Of a stretch of DNA of 64,000 bases, positions 1 to 8,173 are shown one piece after another. A model generated the notes under the pieces. That model did no database searches. It saw nothing but the letters and a program-made list of their open reading frames with translations, and was not told the DNA's origin. The first letter of the stretch is position 1, and every line of letters starts with the position of its first letter. Origin of the DNA: Amycolatopsis anabasis (GTDB lineage Bacteria > Actinomycetota > Actinomycetes > Mycobacteriales > Pseudonocardiaceae); contig NZ_VTHK01000025.1 in the NCBI RefSeq assembly GCF_009765355.1, positions 83,511 through 147,510 of the forward strand, written 5' to 3'. A program made the position numbers and the translations under genes.

Positions 1-34
1 GGCGGGGCCGAGGTTTTCAGCGCTTGGCCCCGCC
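1..34 (-). terminator. Hairpin at the 3' end of the serine protease gene
   Basis: A 9-bp perfect stem (positions 1-9 with 26-34) encloses the protease stop codon at 17-19. It may help end the glpX-protease transcript. The stem includes the last codons, so it could be coding sequence that folds by chance. The window edge hides any downstream T-run. Confidence 0.35.
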
Positions 35-778
35 GGTCCGCTGGTTGATCCACGCCGAGTACGCGACGACCGAGGTGTAGATCGACGGCGCGGTGGCGCA
101 GGTAGGTTCCGAGTTGCCCGGCCGGGAGGTGACCCCGAGCAGCCGCCAGTGCTCGTCCACCTTCGCGATCTCCGGGCCGCCCGAATCGCCGTAGCACGAA
201 CCGGACGTGCCACCGGGGTTGTCCGTGCACAGCTCGACGTTCGGGTCGAACGCCGCCGTGCACCGGGCGGGGTCGACGATCTGGCTGTCGAGTTGTTGCA
301 GGATCACCGTTTCCCCGCCGCAGCCCTGCGTCGGGCAGGTCTGGCCCCAGCCGAGCAGCCGGGTCGCGGTGCCGGGCACCGGCGCCTCGCCCAGCCGGAG
401 CGGCGCCGCCTGGGCCGGGGTGGCGAGCCGGACCAGGCCGAGGTCGCCGCCCGCGCCGTTCGGGTTGTAGTCCGGATGCGGCACGACCTCCGCGGAGGTG
501 ATGACCTCGCCGCCCTGGGTGTGGTCGTTGCTGCCGATCCGCGCGGTGACCTGTTTCGGGCTCTTGCCCTGGATGCAGTGCGCGGCGGTGACCACCCAGG
601 CTGGCGTGATCAGCGAGCCGCCGCAGAAGTGCTTACCGCTCGAGGACTGCAGCGACACGATGAACGGATAGGGCTGATCGGCGTTCGCGCCGCCGACGAT
701 CCGCGGCTCGGCCGCGGAAGCCGGCCCGGCCAGGGCCAGCACCGCGGCCGCTCCGGCGGCCAGGGCCCGCCCGATCAC
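17..778 (-). CDS. Secreted chymotrypsin-fold (S1 family) serine protease
   Basis: 253 aa. Residues 1-23 form a signal peptide (Ala/Leu core ending ASAA). The activation site R26-IVGG follows, so this is a secreted zymogen. The catalytic triad is visible: H67 in TAAHC, D112 in a DLGLVRL context, and S199 in GDSGGP. Paired cysteines (52/68, 195 and others) suggest disulfides. The residue six before the catalytic Ser, which is Asp in trypsin, is Gly193, so classic Arg/Lys specificity is doubtful. The GTG start at 776-778 overlaps the glpX stop (GTGA), which argues for translational coupling and against longer upstream starts inside glpX. Substrate unknown. Confidence 0.88.
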   Translation of the reverse strand: MIGRALAAGAAAVLALAGPASAAEPRIVGGANADQPYPFIVSLQSSSGKHFCGGSLITPAWVVTAAHCIQGKSPKQVTARIGSNDHTQGGEVITSAEVVPHPDYNPNGAGGDLGLVRLATPAQAAPLRLGEAPVPGTATRLLGWGQTCPTQGCGGETVILQQLDSQIVDPARCTAAFDPNVELCTDNPGGTSGSCYGDSGGPEIAKVDEHWRLLGVTSRPGNSEPTCATAPSIYTSVVAYSAWINQRTGGAKR

Positions 779-1845
779 GGGAGCGGCGGCACGATGTCGC
801 CGTCGTCGGCGTCGGTGAGCTGGCCGTCGAAGTCCACCGAGGCGTAGGCACGGAGTTTGTTCAGCCGGTGATAGCCGTCGATCATGCGGACCGTGCCCGA
901 TTTGGACCGCATGACGATGGACTGCGTGGTCGCGCCGCCCGCGCGGTAGTGCACGCCGCGCAGCAGGTCGCCGTCGGTCACGCCGGTGGCGCAGAAGAAC
1001 ACGTTGTCGCCGCGCACCAGGTCGTCGGTGGTCAGCACCCGGTCCAGATCGTGCCCGGCGGCGAGCGCCTTCTCCCGTTCGGCGTCGTCCTTCGGCCACA
1101 ACCGGCCCTGCAGTTCGCCGCCGAGGCACTTCATGGCACAGGCCGCGATGATGCCCTCCGGGGTGCCGCCGATACCGAGCAGCAGGTCGACACCGGTGGT
1201 GGTCCGGGCCGCGGCGATGGCGCCCGCCACGTCACCGTCGGAGATGAACCGGATCCGGGCGCCCGCCTCGCGGACCTCCTTGACGATCTGCTCGTGCCGC
1301 GGGCGGTCCAGGATGCACACGGTCACGTCGGAGACCTCGCTGTGCTTGGCCTTGGCGACCCGTCTGATGTTCTCCGCGATCGGCGCGGACAGGTCGACCG
1401 ACCCCGCGGCCTCCGGGCCGACCGCGAGCTTCTCCATGTAGAACACCGCGGACGGGTCGAACATCGCGCCCCGCTCGGCGACCGCGAGGACCGCGAGCGC
1501 GTTCGGCATGCCCTTGGCCATCAGCGTGGTGCCGTCGATCGGATCGACCGCGACATCGCAGGCGGGACCGTCGCCGTTGCCGACCTCTTCGCCGTTGTAC
1601 AGCATGGGCGCCTCGTCCTTCTCGCCCTCGCCGATCACGACCACGCCGCGCATCGAAACGGTCGAGACCAGCTGGCGCATGGCGTCCACCGCGGCGCCGT
1701 CGCCGCCGATCTTGTCGCCCTTGCCGACCCATCGACCGGCGGCCATCGCGGCCGCCTCGGTGACGCGGACCAGCTCCATCGCGAGGTTGCGATCAGGGGC
1801 TTCCTTGCGGCGGGGCGTGCTGGTGGACTGGCTGCCGCTGGACAT
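775..1845 (-). CDS. glpX: Class II fructose-1,6-bisphosphatase
   Basis: 356 aa. It hydrolyses fructose 1,6-bisphosphate to fructose 6-phosphate in gluconeogenesis, in the cytoplasm. The phosphatase metal-binding motif DPIDGTT is at residues 101-107 after a VGKGDKIGGDGAA segment, and GIGGTPEGI is present, as in GlpX proteins. Length matches the family (about 330-360 aa). The ATG at 1843-1845 begins with a Ser/Thr-rich non-conserved tail. The last codon overlaps the protease gene by 4 bp. Actinobacteria commonly rely on GlpX as their main FBPase. The next upstream gene, xseB, is 89 bp away on the same strand. Confidence 0.95.
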   Translation of the reverse strand: MSSGSQSTSTPRRKEAPDRNLAMELVRVTEAAAMAAGRWVGKGDKIGGDGAAVDAMRQLVSTVSMRGVVVIGEGEKDEAPMLYNGEEVGNGDGPACDVAVDPIDGTTLMAKGMPNALAVLAVAERGAMFDPSAVFYMEKLAVGPEAAGSVDLSAPIAENIRRVAKAKHSEVSDVTVCILDRPRHEQIVKEVREAGARIRFISDGDVAGAIAAARTTTGVDLLLGIGGTPEGIIAACAMKCLGGELQGRLWPKDDAEREKALAAGHDLDRVLTTDDLVRGDNVFFCATGVTDGDLLRGVHYRAGGATTQSIVMRSKSGTVRMIDGYHRLNKLRAYASVDFDGQLTDADDGDIVPPLP

Positions 1846-1934
1846 GCTGCCTCCAAGTTGGCGTTGCTCGGCGGGTACTCATCCTCTCAGATACCCCGCC
1901 GCGCGCCCGTCCTGCGCAAGCATGGCCCTCGTCA

Positions 1935-2177
1935 CTAGGAGTCGCGGTTCTCGTCGTCTCCGTTGTCCTCGACTGACGCGAGCGCGGCCTCGATCCGCTC
2001 GCGGGCGCCCTCCAGGTGGCGCTCGCACAGCTTGGCGAGCCGCTCGCCCTTCTCCCACAGCGCGAGCGACTGCTCCAGCGAAAGCCCGCCCGCCTCGAGT
2101 TCGCGCACCACCTCGACGAGCTGGTCGCGGGCCTGCTCGTAGCCGAGCTCCGGCTGCTCGGTCTCGGTGTCGGTCAC
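1935..2177 (-). CDS. xseB: Exodeoxyribonuclease VII small subunit
   Basis: 80 aa, normal length for XseB. It partners with XseA to form ExoVII, which degrades single-stranded DNA bidirectionally. The core shows GYEQARDQLVEVVRELEAGGLSLEQSLALWEKGERL, the typical helical XseB signature split around a Gly-Gly turn; the tail is acidic. The GTG start at 2175-2177 overlaps the preceding stop (GTGA). It is the last gene of a four-gene operon joined by 4-bp overlaps, so subunit stoichiometry is probably set by coupled translation. A longer start at 2210 is possible but would overlap the preceding gene by 37 bp. Confidence 0.93.
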   Translation of the reverse strand: MTDTETEQPELGYEQARDQLVEVVRELEAGGLSLEQSLALWEKGERLAKLCERHLEGARERIEAALASVEDNGDDENRDS

Positions 2178-2575
2178 AGTGCTGGGCTCCTCGCGGGTCG
2201 TTTCCCGCACACTACCGCGCTGGCCATCGCGTGGTCGTAGCCCACGAACGCCCGCGCGAACTCCTGCCCGTCACCGTCCGCGACGGCGTCCTCGATGTCC
2301 GCCTGCGCGCGGGCGACCCGGCGGCGGTGCGCCGAACCCTCGGCGAACCACCACTTCGTGCCGACGTAGACCGAGGTGGCCTCGGACAGCTGCCGCAGCC
2401 GGGAGTCCAGGCCCCAGCGGCCCGCGGAGTCGCAGCCGGCCAGCAGCGCGGTCCAGCAGGCGCCCGCGGCCGCCTCGGTTTCCCGCACCCGGCGGAGGAC
2501 GAGGCTCGCCCGCGCGTTCGCGGCGGCCTGCGTGGTCAGCGGCAGGAACGTCCCCGCGATCCGCACTCCGTTCAC
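2174..2575 (-). CDS. Uncharacterised protein encoded between xseA and xseB
   Basis: 133 aa; I do not recognise a family. It is mostly helical with no signal peptide or membrane segment. It has several Ala-rich and Arg-rich stretches and aromatic patches around residues 69-77 (VYVGTKWWF). Its GTG start overlaps the xseA stop by 4 bp and its TGA overlaps the xseB start by 4 bp, so it is translated with both ExoVII subunits. Many actinobacteria have xseA and xseB directly adjacent, which makes an inserted, coupled gene notable. A role with ExoVII is inference from position only. Confidence 0.8.
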   Translation of the reverse strand: MNGVRIAGTFLPLTTQAAANARASLVLRRVRETEAAAGACWTALLAGCDSAGRWGLDSRLRQLSEATSVYVGTKWWFAEGSAHRRRVARAQADIEDAVADGDGQEFARAFVGYDHAMASAVVCGKRPARSPAL

Positions 2576-3825
2576 CCGTCTTCCCGGCTCTCGCCTCCGG
2601 TGGTCACCGCGTGCACGGCCCCGTCGACGACCCGTACCCGCAGCGGAGTTCCCTCCGCTACTTCAGAGATGGATCGGAGTACCTGGAGGTTGCCTGCCGC
2701 GTCCGAGTACTGCACGACCGCGTACCCCCGTTCGAGGGTCGCGGCCGGGCCGAGCGCGGTGAGCCGGGCGCGCGCGGACGCCAGGGCGGCTTGTTCGGCG
2801 GACAGCGTGGACAGGATCGCCCGGCGGCCGCGTTCGACGCCGACCTCGATCTCCTGGTGGCGCCGCTCGATCGGGGCGAGCGGATCGGCGAGCACCGGGC
2901 GGCTGCGCAGCTGGTCCAGGAGGCGGCACTGGGTGTCGACCCAGCCGTGCAGGGCGCGCCGGGCGCGGTCCCGCAGCTGGTGCACGCGGTCGGTCTCCTC
3001 CTTGACGTCCGGCACGATCCGTTTCCCGGCGTCGGTCGGCGTCGAGCAGCGCAGGTCGGCGACGTGGTCGAGCAGCGGGGTGTCCGGTTCGTGCCCGATC
3101 GCGCTGACCACCGGGGTCCCGGCGGCGGACACCGCGCGGCAGAGCGCCTCGTCGGAGAACGGCAGCAGGTCCTCCACGCTGCCCCCGCCGCGGGCGATCA
3201 CGATCACCTCGACGCGCGGATCGGCATCCAAAGTGGACAGAGCCTGGATGATCTGCGGCACCGCCTGCGCGCCCTGGACCGCGGTGTTGATCACCTGGAA
3301 CGCGGCCGACGGCCAGCGCGCGTGCGCGTTCACCAGCACGTCCCGCTCGGCGGCCGACGCCCGGCCGGTGATCAGGCCGATTCCCTTGGGCAGAAAGGGA
3401 AGGCGGCGTTTGCGCGCGGGGGAGAAGAGGCCCTCGGCGGCGAGCAGCTTGCGCAGCCGCTCGATCCTGGCCAGCAGCTCGCCGATGCCGACCGCGCGGA
3501 TCTCGGTGGCCCGCAGGCTGATCGTGCCGCGGCCGAGGAAGAACGCCGGTTTCGCGTAGAGCACCACGCTGGCGCCCTCGCGCAGCGGCGGCTCCACCGA
3601 GCGCAGCAGGCGGATCGGGCAGGTGACCGTCATGGACACGTCGGCGGACGGATCGCGCAGCGTGAGGAATCCGGTCGAGGTGCCCGGGCGTGCGGAGATC
3701 TGGGTGATCTGCCCTTCCACCCAGACCGCGCCGAGCCGGTGGATCCAGTCGGCGATCTTCCGGGCGACCGTGCGGACCGGCCACGGGTTCTCCGGCGTCG
3801 TCGACTCCCGCGTTTCGCTGGTCAC
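2572..3825 (-). CDS. xseA: Exodeoxyribonuclease VII large subunit
   Basis: 417 aa, family-typical. The N-terminal OB-fold (about residues 15-115, beginning NPWPVRTVARKIADWIHRLG and including VWVEGQITQ) binds single-stranded DNA. The catalytic region has RLPFLPKGIGLITGRASAAERDV, then VIARGGGSVEDLLPF and the GHEPDTPLLD motif near residues 255-265. A helical C-terminal part ends in the usual RGYAVV segment. The GTG start at 3823-3825 overlaps the stop of the lipid-droplet protein gene by 4 bp. It forms the nuclease with XseB from the same operon. Confidence 0.95.
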   Translation of the reverse strand: MTSETRESTTPENPWPVRTVARKIADWIHRLGAVWVEGQITQISARPGTSTGFLTLRDPSADVSMTVTCPIRLLRSVEPPLREGASVVLYAKPAFFLGRGTISLRATEIRAVGIGELLARIERLRKLLAAEGLFSPARKRRLPFLPKGIGLITGRASAAERDVLVNAHARWPSAAFQVINTAVQGAQAVPQIIQALSTLDADPRVEVIVIARGGGSVEDLLPFSDEALCRAVSAAGTPVVSAIGHEPDTPLLDHVADLRCSTPTDAGKRIVPDVKEETDRVHQLRDRARRALHGWVDTQCRLLDQLRSRPVLADPLAPIERRHQEIEVGVERGRRAILSTLSAEQAALASARARLTALGPAATLERGYAVVQYSDAAGNLQVLRSISEVAEGTPLRVRVVDGAVHAVTTGGESREDG

Positions 3826-4457
3826 CGGCCCCCTGCGCCCGTGTCGCCGTCGTCCTCGCTCGCGCGCTGCACGTTGCCGATCCGGCGGGCCAGCATGCCG
3901 GTGAACGAGGCGCGGTTGGCGTTGCCCCGCTCGTAGGCGAGCAGTTCCTCCAGCTGGGCCAGGGAGAACTGGCGCAGCCGCGCGCGCAGCTGCGGGAGGG
4001 TGAGCTCGTCGTAGTCGGCGACCCCGGCGGGGCCGGAGGCGCTCTGGTCGGCGAGCGCGCGTTCCTCCTGTTCCCAGGGATCGTCGCCGGGTTTCGTGCC
4101 GTTCGCGGCGCGCGGCCGCGGCACGTCGGGGTCGAAGTCGCGGACGCCGAGCGGCGTGACGTTGTCGAACTGGTCGTCCTCGGTTTCGATGGGTTCCACG
4201 ACGAGGTCGGGCTCGAGATCCTCGTCGAAGGTGGCCCAGCTCGGGGTGTCCTCGACCGGCCGGAGCGTGGCGAGGGCGTCGTCGCCCTTGATGGCCAGTT
4301 CGGTGACGTGCTGCTGCACGCGCATGGAGAACTGGAGCACCTGGCTGGCGACCGTCACCGGGAGGCCGATGACCTGCTTGGGGAGTTCGCGGACCCGCTC
4401 GGCCGTCGTCACGGCGAGCCCGGCGGCGACGCGGAGCGGGAGCGGGAGAGGCTTCAT
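3822..4457 (-). CDS. Lipid droplet-associated-type protein (Rv1109c-like)
   Basis: 211 aa. The N-terminal 75 residues (MKPLPLPLRVAAGLAVTTAERVRELPKQ onward) form an amphipathic helical segment. An acidic linker follows, then a C-terminal helical domain that contains YDELTLPQLRARLRQFSLAQLEELLAYERG. This matches the actinobacterial family annotated lipid droplet-associated protein, which sits beside ispH and xseA in mycobacteria. The molecular role is not settled. It is the first gene of the xse operon and divergent from ispH, with 108 bp between the starts for two promoters. Confidence 0.8.
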   Translation of the reverse strand: MKPLPLPLRVAAGLAVTTAERVRELPKQVIGLPVTVASQVLQFSMRVQQHVTELAIKGDDALATLRPVEDTPSWATFDEDLEPDLVVEPIETEDDQFDNVTPLGVRDFDPDVPRPRAANGTKPGDDPWEQEERALADQSASGPAGVADYDELTLPQLRARLRQFSLAQLEELLAYERGNANRASFTGMLARRIGNVQRASEDDGDTGAGGR

Positions 4458-4565
4458 GGCCCCTAGCCTGCCGTACGTAGGCCATCCTGCCCAACCGGAT
4501 GGGTTGTTTCGGTGCACGTGTCGGGTGACCCGGCGCACACGGAGCGGGGCCGTACCCTGGGTGGT

Positions 4566-5588
4566 ATGAGTGCCGCGAGTCCCGGAATCGAGCCCGCCGC
4601 CATCAATCCGGTCACCGAGCGCGAAAAGCCGTCCGCACCTGGGTCCAAGCGGGTGCTGCTGGCCAAACCGCGAGGTTATTGCGCGGGGGTGGACCGGGCG
4701 GTGATCGCCGTGGAGAAGGCGCTGGAGCTGTATGGCCCGCCGGTGTACGTCCGTAAGGAGATCGTGCACAACCGGCACGTGGTGGACACGCTGCGTGAAC
4801 GCGGGGTCATCTTCGTCGAGGAGACGTCCGAGGTCCCCGAGGGCGCGCTGGTGGTGTTCTCCGCGCACGGCGTCTCGCCCGCGGTGCACGCCGAGGCCAA
4901 GGAACGGAACCTGCGCACGATCGACGCGACCTGCCCGCTGGTGACCAAGGTGCACAAGGAGGTCAACCGGTTCGCGCGCGAGGACTACGACATCCTGCTG
5001 ATCGGTCACGAGGGGCACGAGGAGGTCGAGGGCACCGCGGGTGAGGCGCCCGAGCACGTGCAGCTGGTGGACACCGCGGACGACGCGGCGAAGGCGCACG
5101 TGCGCGACCCGTCCAAGGTGGTGTGGCTGTCCCAGACCACGCTCAGCGTGGACGAGACCATGGAACGCGTCGACCAGCTCCGCGAGCGCTTCCCGAATCT
5201 GGCCGACCCGCCGAGCGACGACATCTGCTACGCGACCTCGAACCGGCAGGTCGCGGTCAAGGCGATGGCCGCCGAATGCGATCTGGTGCTGGTCGTGGGG
5301 TCGAAGAACTCTTCGAACTCCAAGCGCTTGGTCGAGGTCGCCCTGCAGGCGGGCGCGCGGGACGCGCACCTGATCGACTACGCGCACGAGGTCGACGAGG
5401 CCTGGCTGTCCGGTGTGGACACCGTCGGCGTGACCAGCGGCGCCTCGGTGCCGGACGTGCTGGTGATGGAGCTGCTCGGCTGGCTCGCCGAACGCGGCTG
5501 GGGCGACGTGGAAGAGGTCACCACGGCCAACGAGAAGATCGCCTTCGCCCTCCCCCGGGAACTCCGCAAACCCGAACCCCGCTCCTGA
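4566..5588 (+). CDS. ispH: 4-hydroxy-3-methylbut-2-enyl diphosphate reductase
   Basis: 340 aa. This is the last enzyme of the MEP isoprenoid pathway and converts HMBPP to IPP and DMAPP with a [4Fe-4S] cluster. The three cluster cysteines are C39 (RGYCAGVDRA), C123 (IDATCPLV) and C221 (DDICYATSNRQ). The substrate-binding SKNSSNS motif and GVTSGAS are also present. The ATG at 4566 is preferred; an in-frame upstream ATG at 4512 would add 18 non-conserved residues and run into the divergent promoter. The first 25 residues are a variable tail. Confidence 0.96.
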   Translation: MSAASPGIEPAAINPVTEREKPSAPGSKRVLLAKPRGYCAGVDRAVIAVEKALELYGPPVYVRKEIVHNRHVVDTLRERGVIFVEETSEVPEGALVVFSAHGVSPAVHAEAKERNLRTIDATCPLVTKVHKEVNRFAREDYDILLIGHEGHEEVEGTAGEAPEHVQLVDTADDAAKAHVRDPSKVVWLSQTTLSVDETMERVDQLRERFPNLADPPSDDICYATSNRQVAVKAMAAECDLVLVVGSKNSSNSKRLVEVALQAGARDAHLIDYAHEVDEAWLSGVDTVGVTSGASVPDVLVMELLGWLAERGWGDVEEVTTANEKIAFALPRELRKPEPRS

Positions 5589-5638
5589 CCCCGATCCCGT
5601 AATGCGCCGCCGAGTCGCGGTCTCTCGTGGGCGGGGAC

Positions 5639-5660
5639 CGCACTCTTCCGGCTAAGTGCG
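5639..5660 (+). terminator. Weak hairpin after ispH
   Basis: CGCACT (5639-5644) can pair with AGTGCG (5655-5660) across a 10-nt loop, 50 bp after the ispH stop. There is no clear T-run. The rest of 5589-5727 holds no gene that I can support. Confidence 0.3.
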
Positions 5661-5705
5661 GGTTACGAGCGCGCACACGAACGGCACTTCGGCGGCGCGT
5701 TCGGC

Positions 5706-5723
5706 GAAAGTGCTGCCACTTTC
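5706..5723 (-). terminator. Terminator hairpin after the DUF6542 gene
   Basis: GAAAGTG (5706-5712) and CACTTTC (5717-5723) form a perfect 7-bp stem with a CTGC loop, 5 bp after the stop of the minus-strand gene. It also reads toward the convergent ispH. Confidence 0.5.
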
Positions 5724-5727
5724 CGGC

Positions 5728-6603
5728 TCAGTCTTCGTTGTCCCAGGGGCGGTTGGCCCGGGGCGGTGGCGTCCGGCGGCCGGGGGCGCGGCGCGAGCCG
5801 CCCTGGCCACCGGCGCGCGGATCGTCCGAGCGCGGCGGGGTGCGCCGGACCCGCCCGGGGACGCCTTCACCGGCGGCTCGGCGGCGTTCGCCGTCTTCCG
5901 GCCGGGGCCGGCGCTGCCGGTTGGCGGGCGGCGGAGTCTTGCGCGCGCCGCCGCCGTCCTCGGGCCGGGGCCGCCTGCCCGGAGGCGGTGTCGCCCCCGG
6001 TTCGCCGGGCCGCCGTTGCGGGGCGCGCCGTTCGCTCGGGCGGCCGCCGCGGGCTGCGGCGGGGGCGCCGCGACCGGCGGGTTTGTCCGCGGGACGGGAC
6101 TGGCTCGCGGGGCGGCGGGAGGCCGGGACCTTCACCGGGGCGTTCGGGTCACGCTCGCGGTAGATCCGGAAGAACCCGACGGCCAGGACCACGCCGGTGG
6201 TGACGGCCATCGTCGGGAACCCGTTGATCAGCGGAGTGCCGACCGCGAGGGCCTTCTGCAGGGTGTCGCTGCTGGCGGGCAGGCCGGAGGCGAACAGGAT
6301 CACGCCGGGAACCGTGATCGCCAGGATCAGCGGCGGCTGAACCATCGGGCCGAACAGGCTGCGCCGCTGCACCGCGCAGATCGCGCCGACCGCGCCCAGG
6401 AAGTAGCAGGCCTGGAACAGCAGGGTCAGCGTGTTCTGCAGCTGCATGTCCCCGAACGCGGCGACGACCGACAGGCCGAAGCCCAGCAGCACCGCCCCCC
6501 ACCAGGGCAAACCCGGCCGCGCGCCCGCGATGGGACGCAGGTCCCACGGCACGGTCACGTCGTCGGCTTCAGGATCGCTCTGGCGATCGCGAATAGCGGT
6601 CAC
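5728..6603 (-). CDS. DUF6542 membrane protein with a long disordered Arg/Pro tail
   Basis: 291 aa. Residues 30-145 contain four hydrophobic segments (around LPWWGAVLLGFGLSVVAAFG, LLFQACYFLGAVGAICA, LILAITVPGVILFASG, and TMAVTTGVVLAVGFFRIY), matching the DUF6542 membrane domain. After about residue 150 it becomes a basic, low-complexity Arg/Pro/Ala/Gly tail, probably cytoplasmic and disordered. The gene sits downstream of and convergent with ispH, as Rv1111c does in mycobacteria. The start is GTG at 6603. The function is unknown; no enzyme motif is visible. Confidence 0.8.
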   Translation of the reverse strand: MTAIRDRQSDPEADDVTVPWDLRPIAGARPGLPWWGAVLLGFGLSVVAAFGDMQLQNTLTLLFQACYFLGAVGAICAVQRRSLFGPMVQPPLILAITVPGVILFASGLPASSDTLQKALAVGTPLINGFPTMAVTTGVVLAVGFFRIYRERDPNAPVKVPASRRPASQSRPADKPAGRGAPAAARGGRPSERRAPQRRPGEPGATPPPGRRPRPEDGGGARKTPPPANRQRRPRPEDGERRRAAGEGVPGRVRRTPPRSDDPRAGGQGGSRRAPGRRTPPPRANRPWDNED

Positions 6604-6949
6604 GAGACAACACCGTATCCCGTACTTGTCACGAACCCGCTACCACTCCGCGAAGGGGGGAACCCCGCCGCTGGGAAAGGCGCAGGTAGCCCGTCGCTGA
6701 ACAGCTTGTTTAACACACCGTCAAGACGCTTCCGGACCTCCTTTCGTTCACTCGCTCACCAGGTTCTCAGGATGTCCCCAGGGTGGCCTTCGCGACACTG
6801 ACCACCCCAAACGGCACACCAGCACCACCCACCTCACCTGCCCCGCGAACACCACGAAAGCGTTCTCGCGAGCAGCCGCCGTGTGGGGTGGGTCGTGAGC
6901 GGTACGGCCGGTTCTAACCGGTCCAAACACTCACGACCCCCGTGCCCGG
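6604..6949. other. 346-bp intergenic region with one palindromic repeat
   Basis: I see no supported gene. The region should hold the promoter of the DUF6542 gene near 6604-6700 and the 3' end of rmuC. The main feature is the long palindrome at 6891-6938, described separately. Confidence 0.6.
6891..6938. repeat. Dispersed intergenic palindrome, family A copy 1
   Basis: Outer arms GGTCGTGAG (6891-6899) and CTCACGACC (6930-6938) enclose inner arms GGCCGGTT (6906-6913) and AACCGGTC (6916-6923). The 46-bp core differs at only 4 positions from the reverse complement of 44344-44393. The location just after the rmuC stop fits a transcription terminator, and the recurrence suggests a REP-like element. 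Confidence 0.75.
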
Positions 6950-7867
6950 TCAGCTGGCGGCGGCTTCGTCGGGGTTCCGGATCGGGGCGACCGGGGTGGG
7001 GCTGGCGGCGGCCTCGGTGAGCGGGGACACCGCGGCGCGGAAGCCTTCGAGCGCCTCCAGTTCGCGGCGGCGGGCGGAGAGGAACCGCTGCAGGTGCGTG
7101 CTCGACAGGTTCACCGCGTCGATCGCGTTCCCCGCCGCGCGGTGGGCCGCGCCCGCACCGGTGCGCACCCGCTCGACGTCCTCGACCACCGCCCGGTCGC
7201 TGGCCGCGAACAGCGCCGCCGACGCGAGCACCGCGAACCCGGTGGGCCCGCACAGGAAGACCCGGCGATCCAGCATCCACCGCAGCAGTTCCGGATCGGT
7301 GTCCAGCGCCGCGATCACCGCCGCGTCCGAGGGCACGAACATGATCGTCCCGTAGATCCCGTCCGCCCAGCGCTGGTATCCCTTGCCCGCGAGCTCCGCC
7401 GCCCGAGACCGCAGGTTGCGCACGTGCACGCGCAGCGCGTCGAGCCGCTCGTCGGCGTCGTCGGTCTCGACCGCCTCCGCCCAGCACGCCATGCTCGCCT
7501 TCGCGTCGACCGGAACCGTGCGGTCCCCGCCGACCCGCAGCACCAGATCCGGTTTCGCGGCGCCGCCGCCCGCGAGGTCGGTCTGCGTGGTGAAGTGCAA
7601 CCCTTCGCGCAGGCCGAGCGCGCGCGCCGTCTCGACCAGCACCTGTTCGCCGAGTTCGCCCCGCCCGCTGATCGAGGCGAACGCGACCTCGTACCGCCGC
7701 AGCGACGCCTGCTGCTGATCCACCCGGGTGCGTTCGGCGGCGACCTGCTGCGCCGCCGCGTCGGCCCTGCGCATGCTCTCCGAATACAGCCGCCACAGCA
7801 GTGCGACCGCGAGCGCCAGCAGCACCGCGACGACGATCGCCGCCGTGGTGAGCACCGTCGAACCCAC
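6950..7867 (-). CDS. rmuC: RmuC-family DNA recombination protein
   Basis: 305 aa. The protein has an N-terminal membrane anchor (about residues 5-27), a coiled coil (about 30-65, including RADAAAQQVAAERTRV), then the RmuC nuclease-like domain with KPDLVLRVGG, VDAKASMACWAEA and GTIMFVPSDAAV. RmuC proteins limit inversion or rearrangement at repeats; the exact activity is unsettled. The GTG start at 7867 has AAGGGG 5 bp upstream, which decides it. This is shorter than E. coli RmuC (475 aa) but normal for actinobacteria. The divergent sbcD-sbcC genes make this a recombination and repair block. Confidence 0.85.
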   Translation of the reverse strand: MGSTVLTTAAIVVAVLLALAVALLWRLYSESMRRADAAAQQVAAERTRVDQQQASLRRYEVAFASISGRGELGEQVLVETARALGLREGLHFTTQTDLAGGGAAKPDLVLRVGGDRTVPVDAKASMACWAEAVETDDADERLDALRVHVRNLRSRAAELAGKGYQRWADGIYGTIMFVPSDAAVIAALDTDPELLRWMLDRRVFLCGPTGFAVLASAALFAASDRAVVEDVERVRTGAGAAHRAAGNAIDAVNLSSTHLQRFLSARRRELEALEGFRAAVSPLTEAAASPTPVAPIRNPDEAAAS

Positions 7868-8173
7868 AAGAACCCCTTCTCTCACGCTGTGTTTGTTGGA
7901 ACGCGCGGACACGATCGCGTCGCCGGGGCTCTGACTTGGTCTCTCGGGATCAAGTCTCGCTGTTCGTCGCCCCGCCGCCACGATCGCGGGTCTTCGCCGT
8001 GGCGCGTTCTTGTCTGTGCCGGTCGCGGTTCGTGACCGGACGGTTGCATCATGGCGGAGGGCACCGACAAAAACCGGCGAAAGCGCGAGGTCAGCGCCTC
8101 GAACACACGTTCGAGTGAACCGGTAGGGCGTGTCGCCACGGTCCTGTCGGGCAGTTTCCTTACCGTCGAAGGC

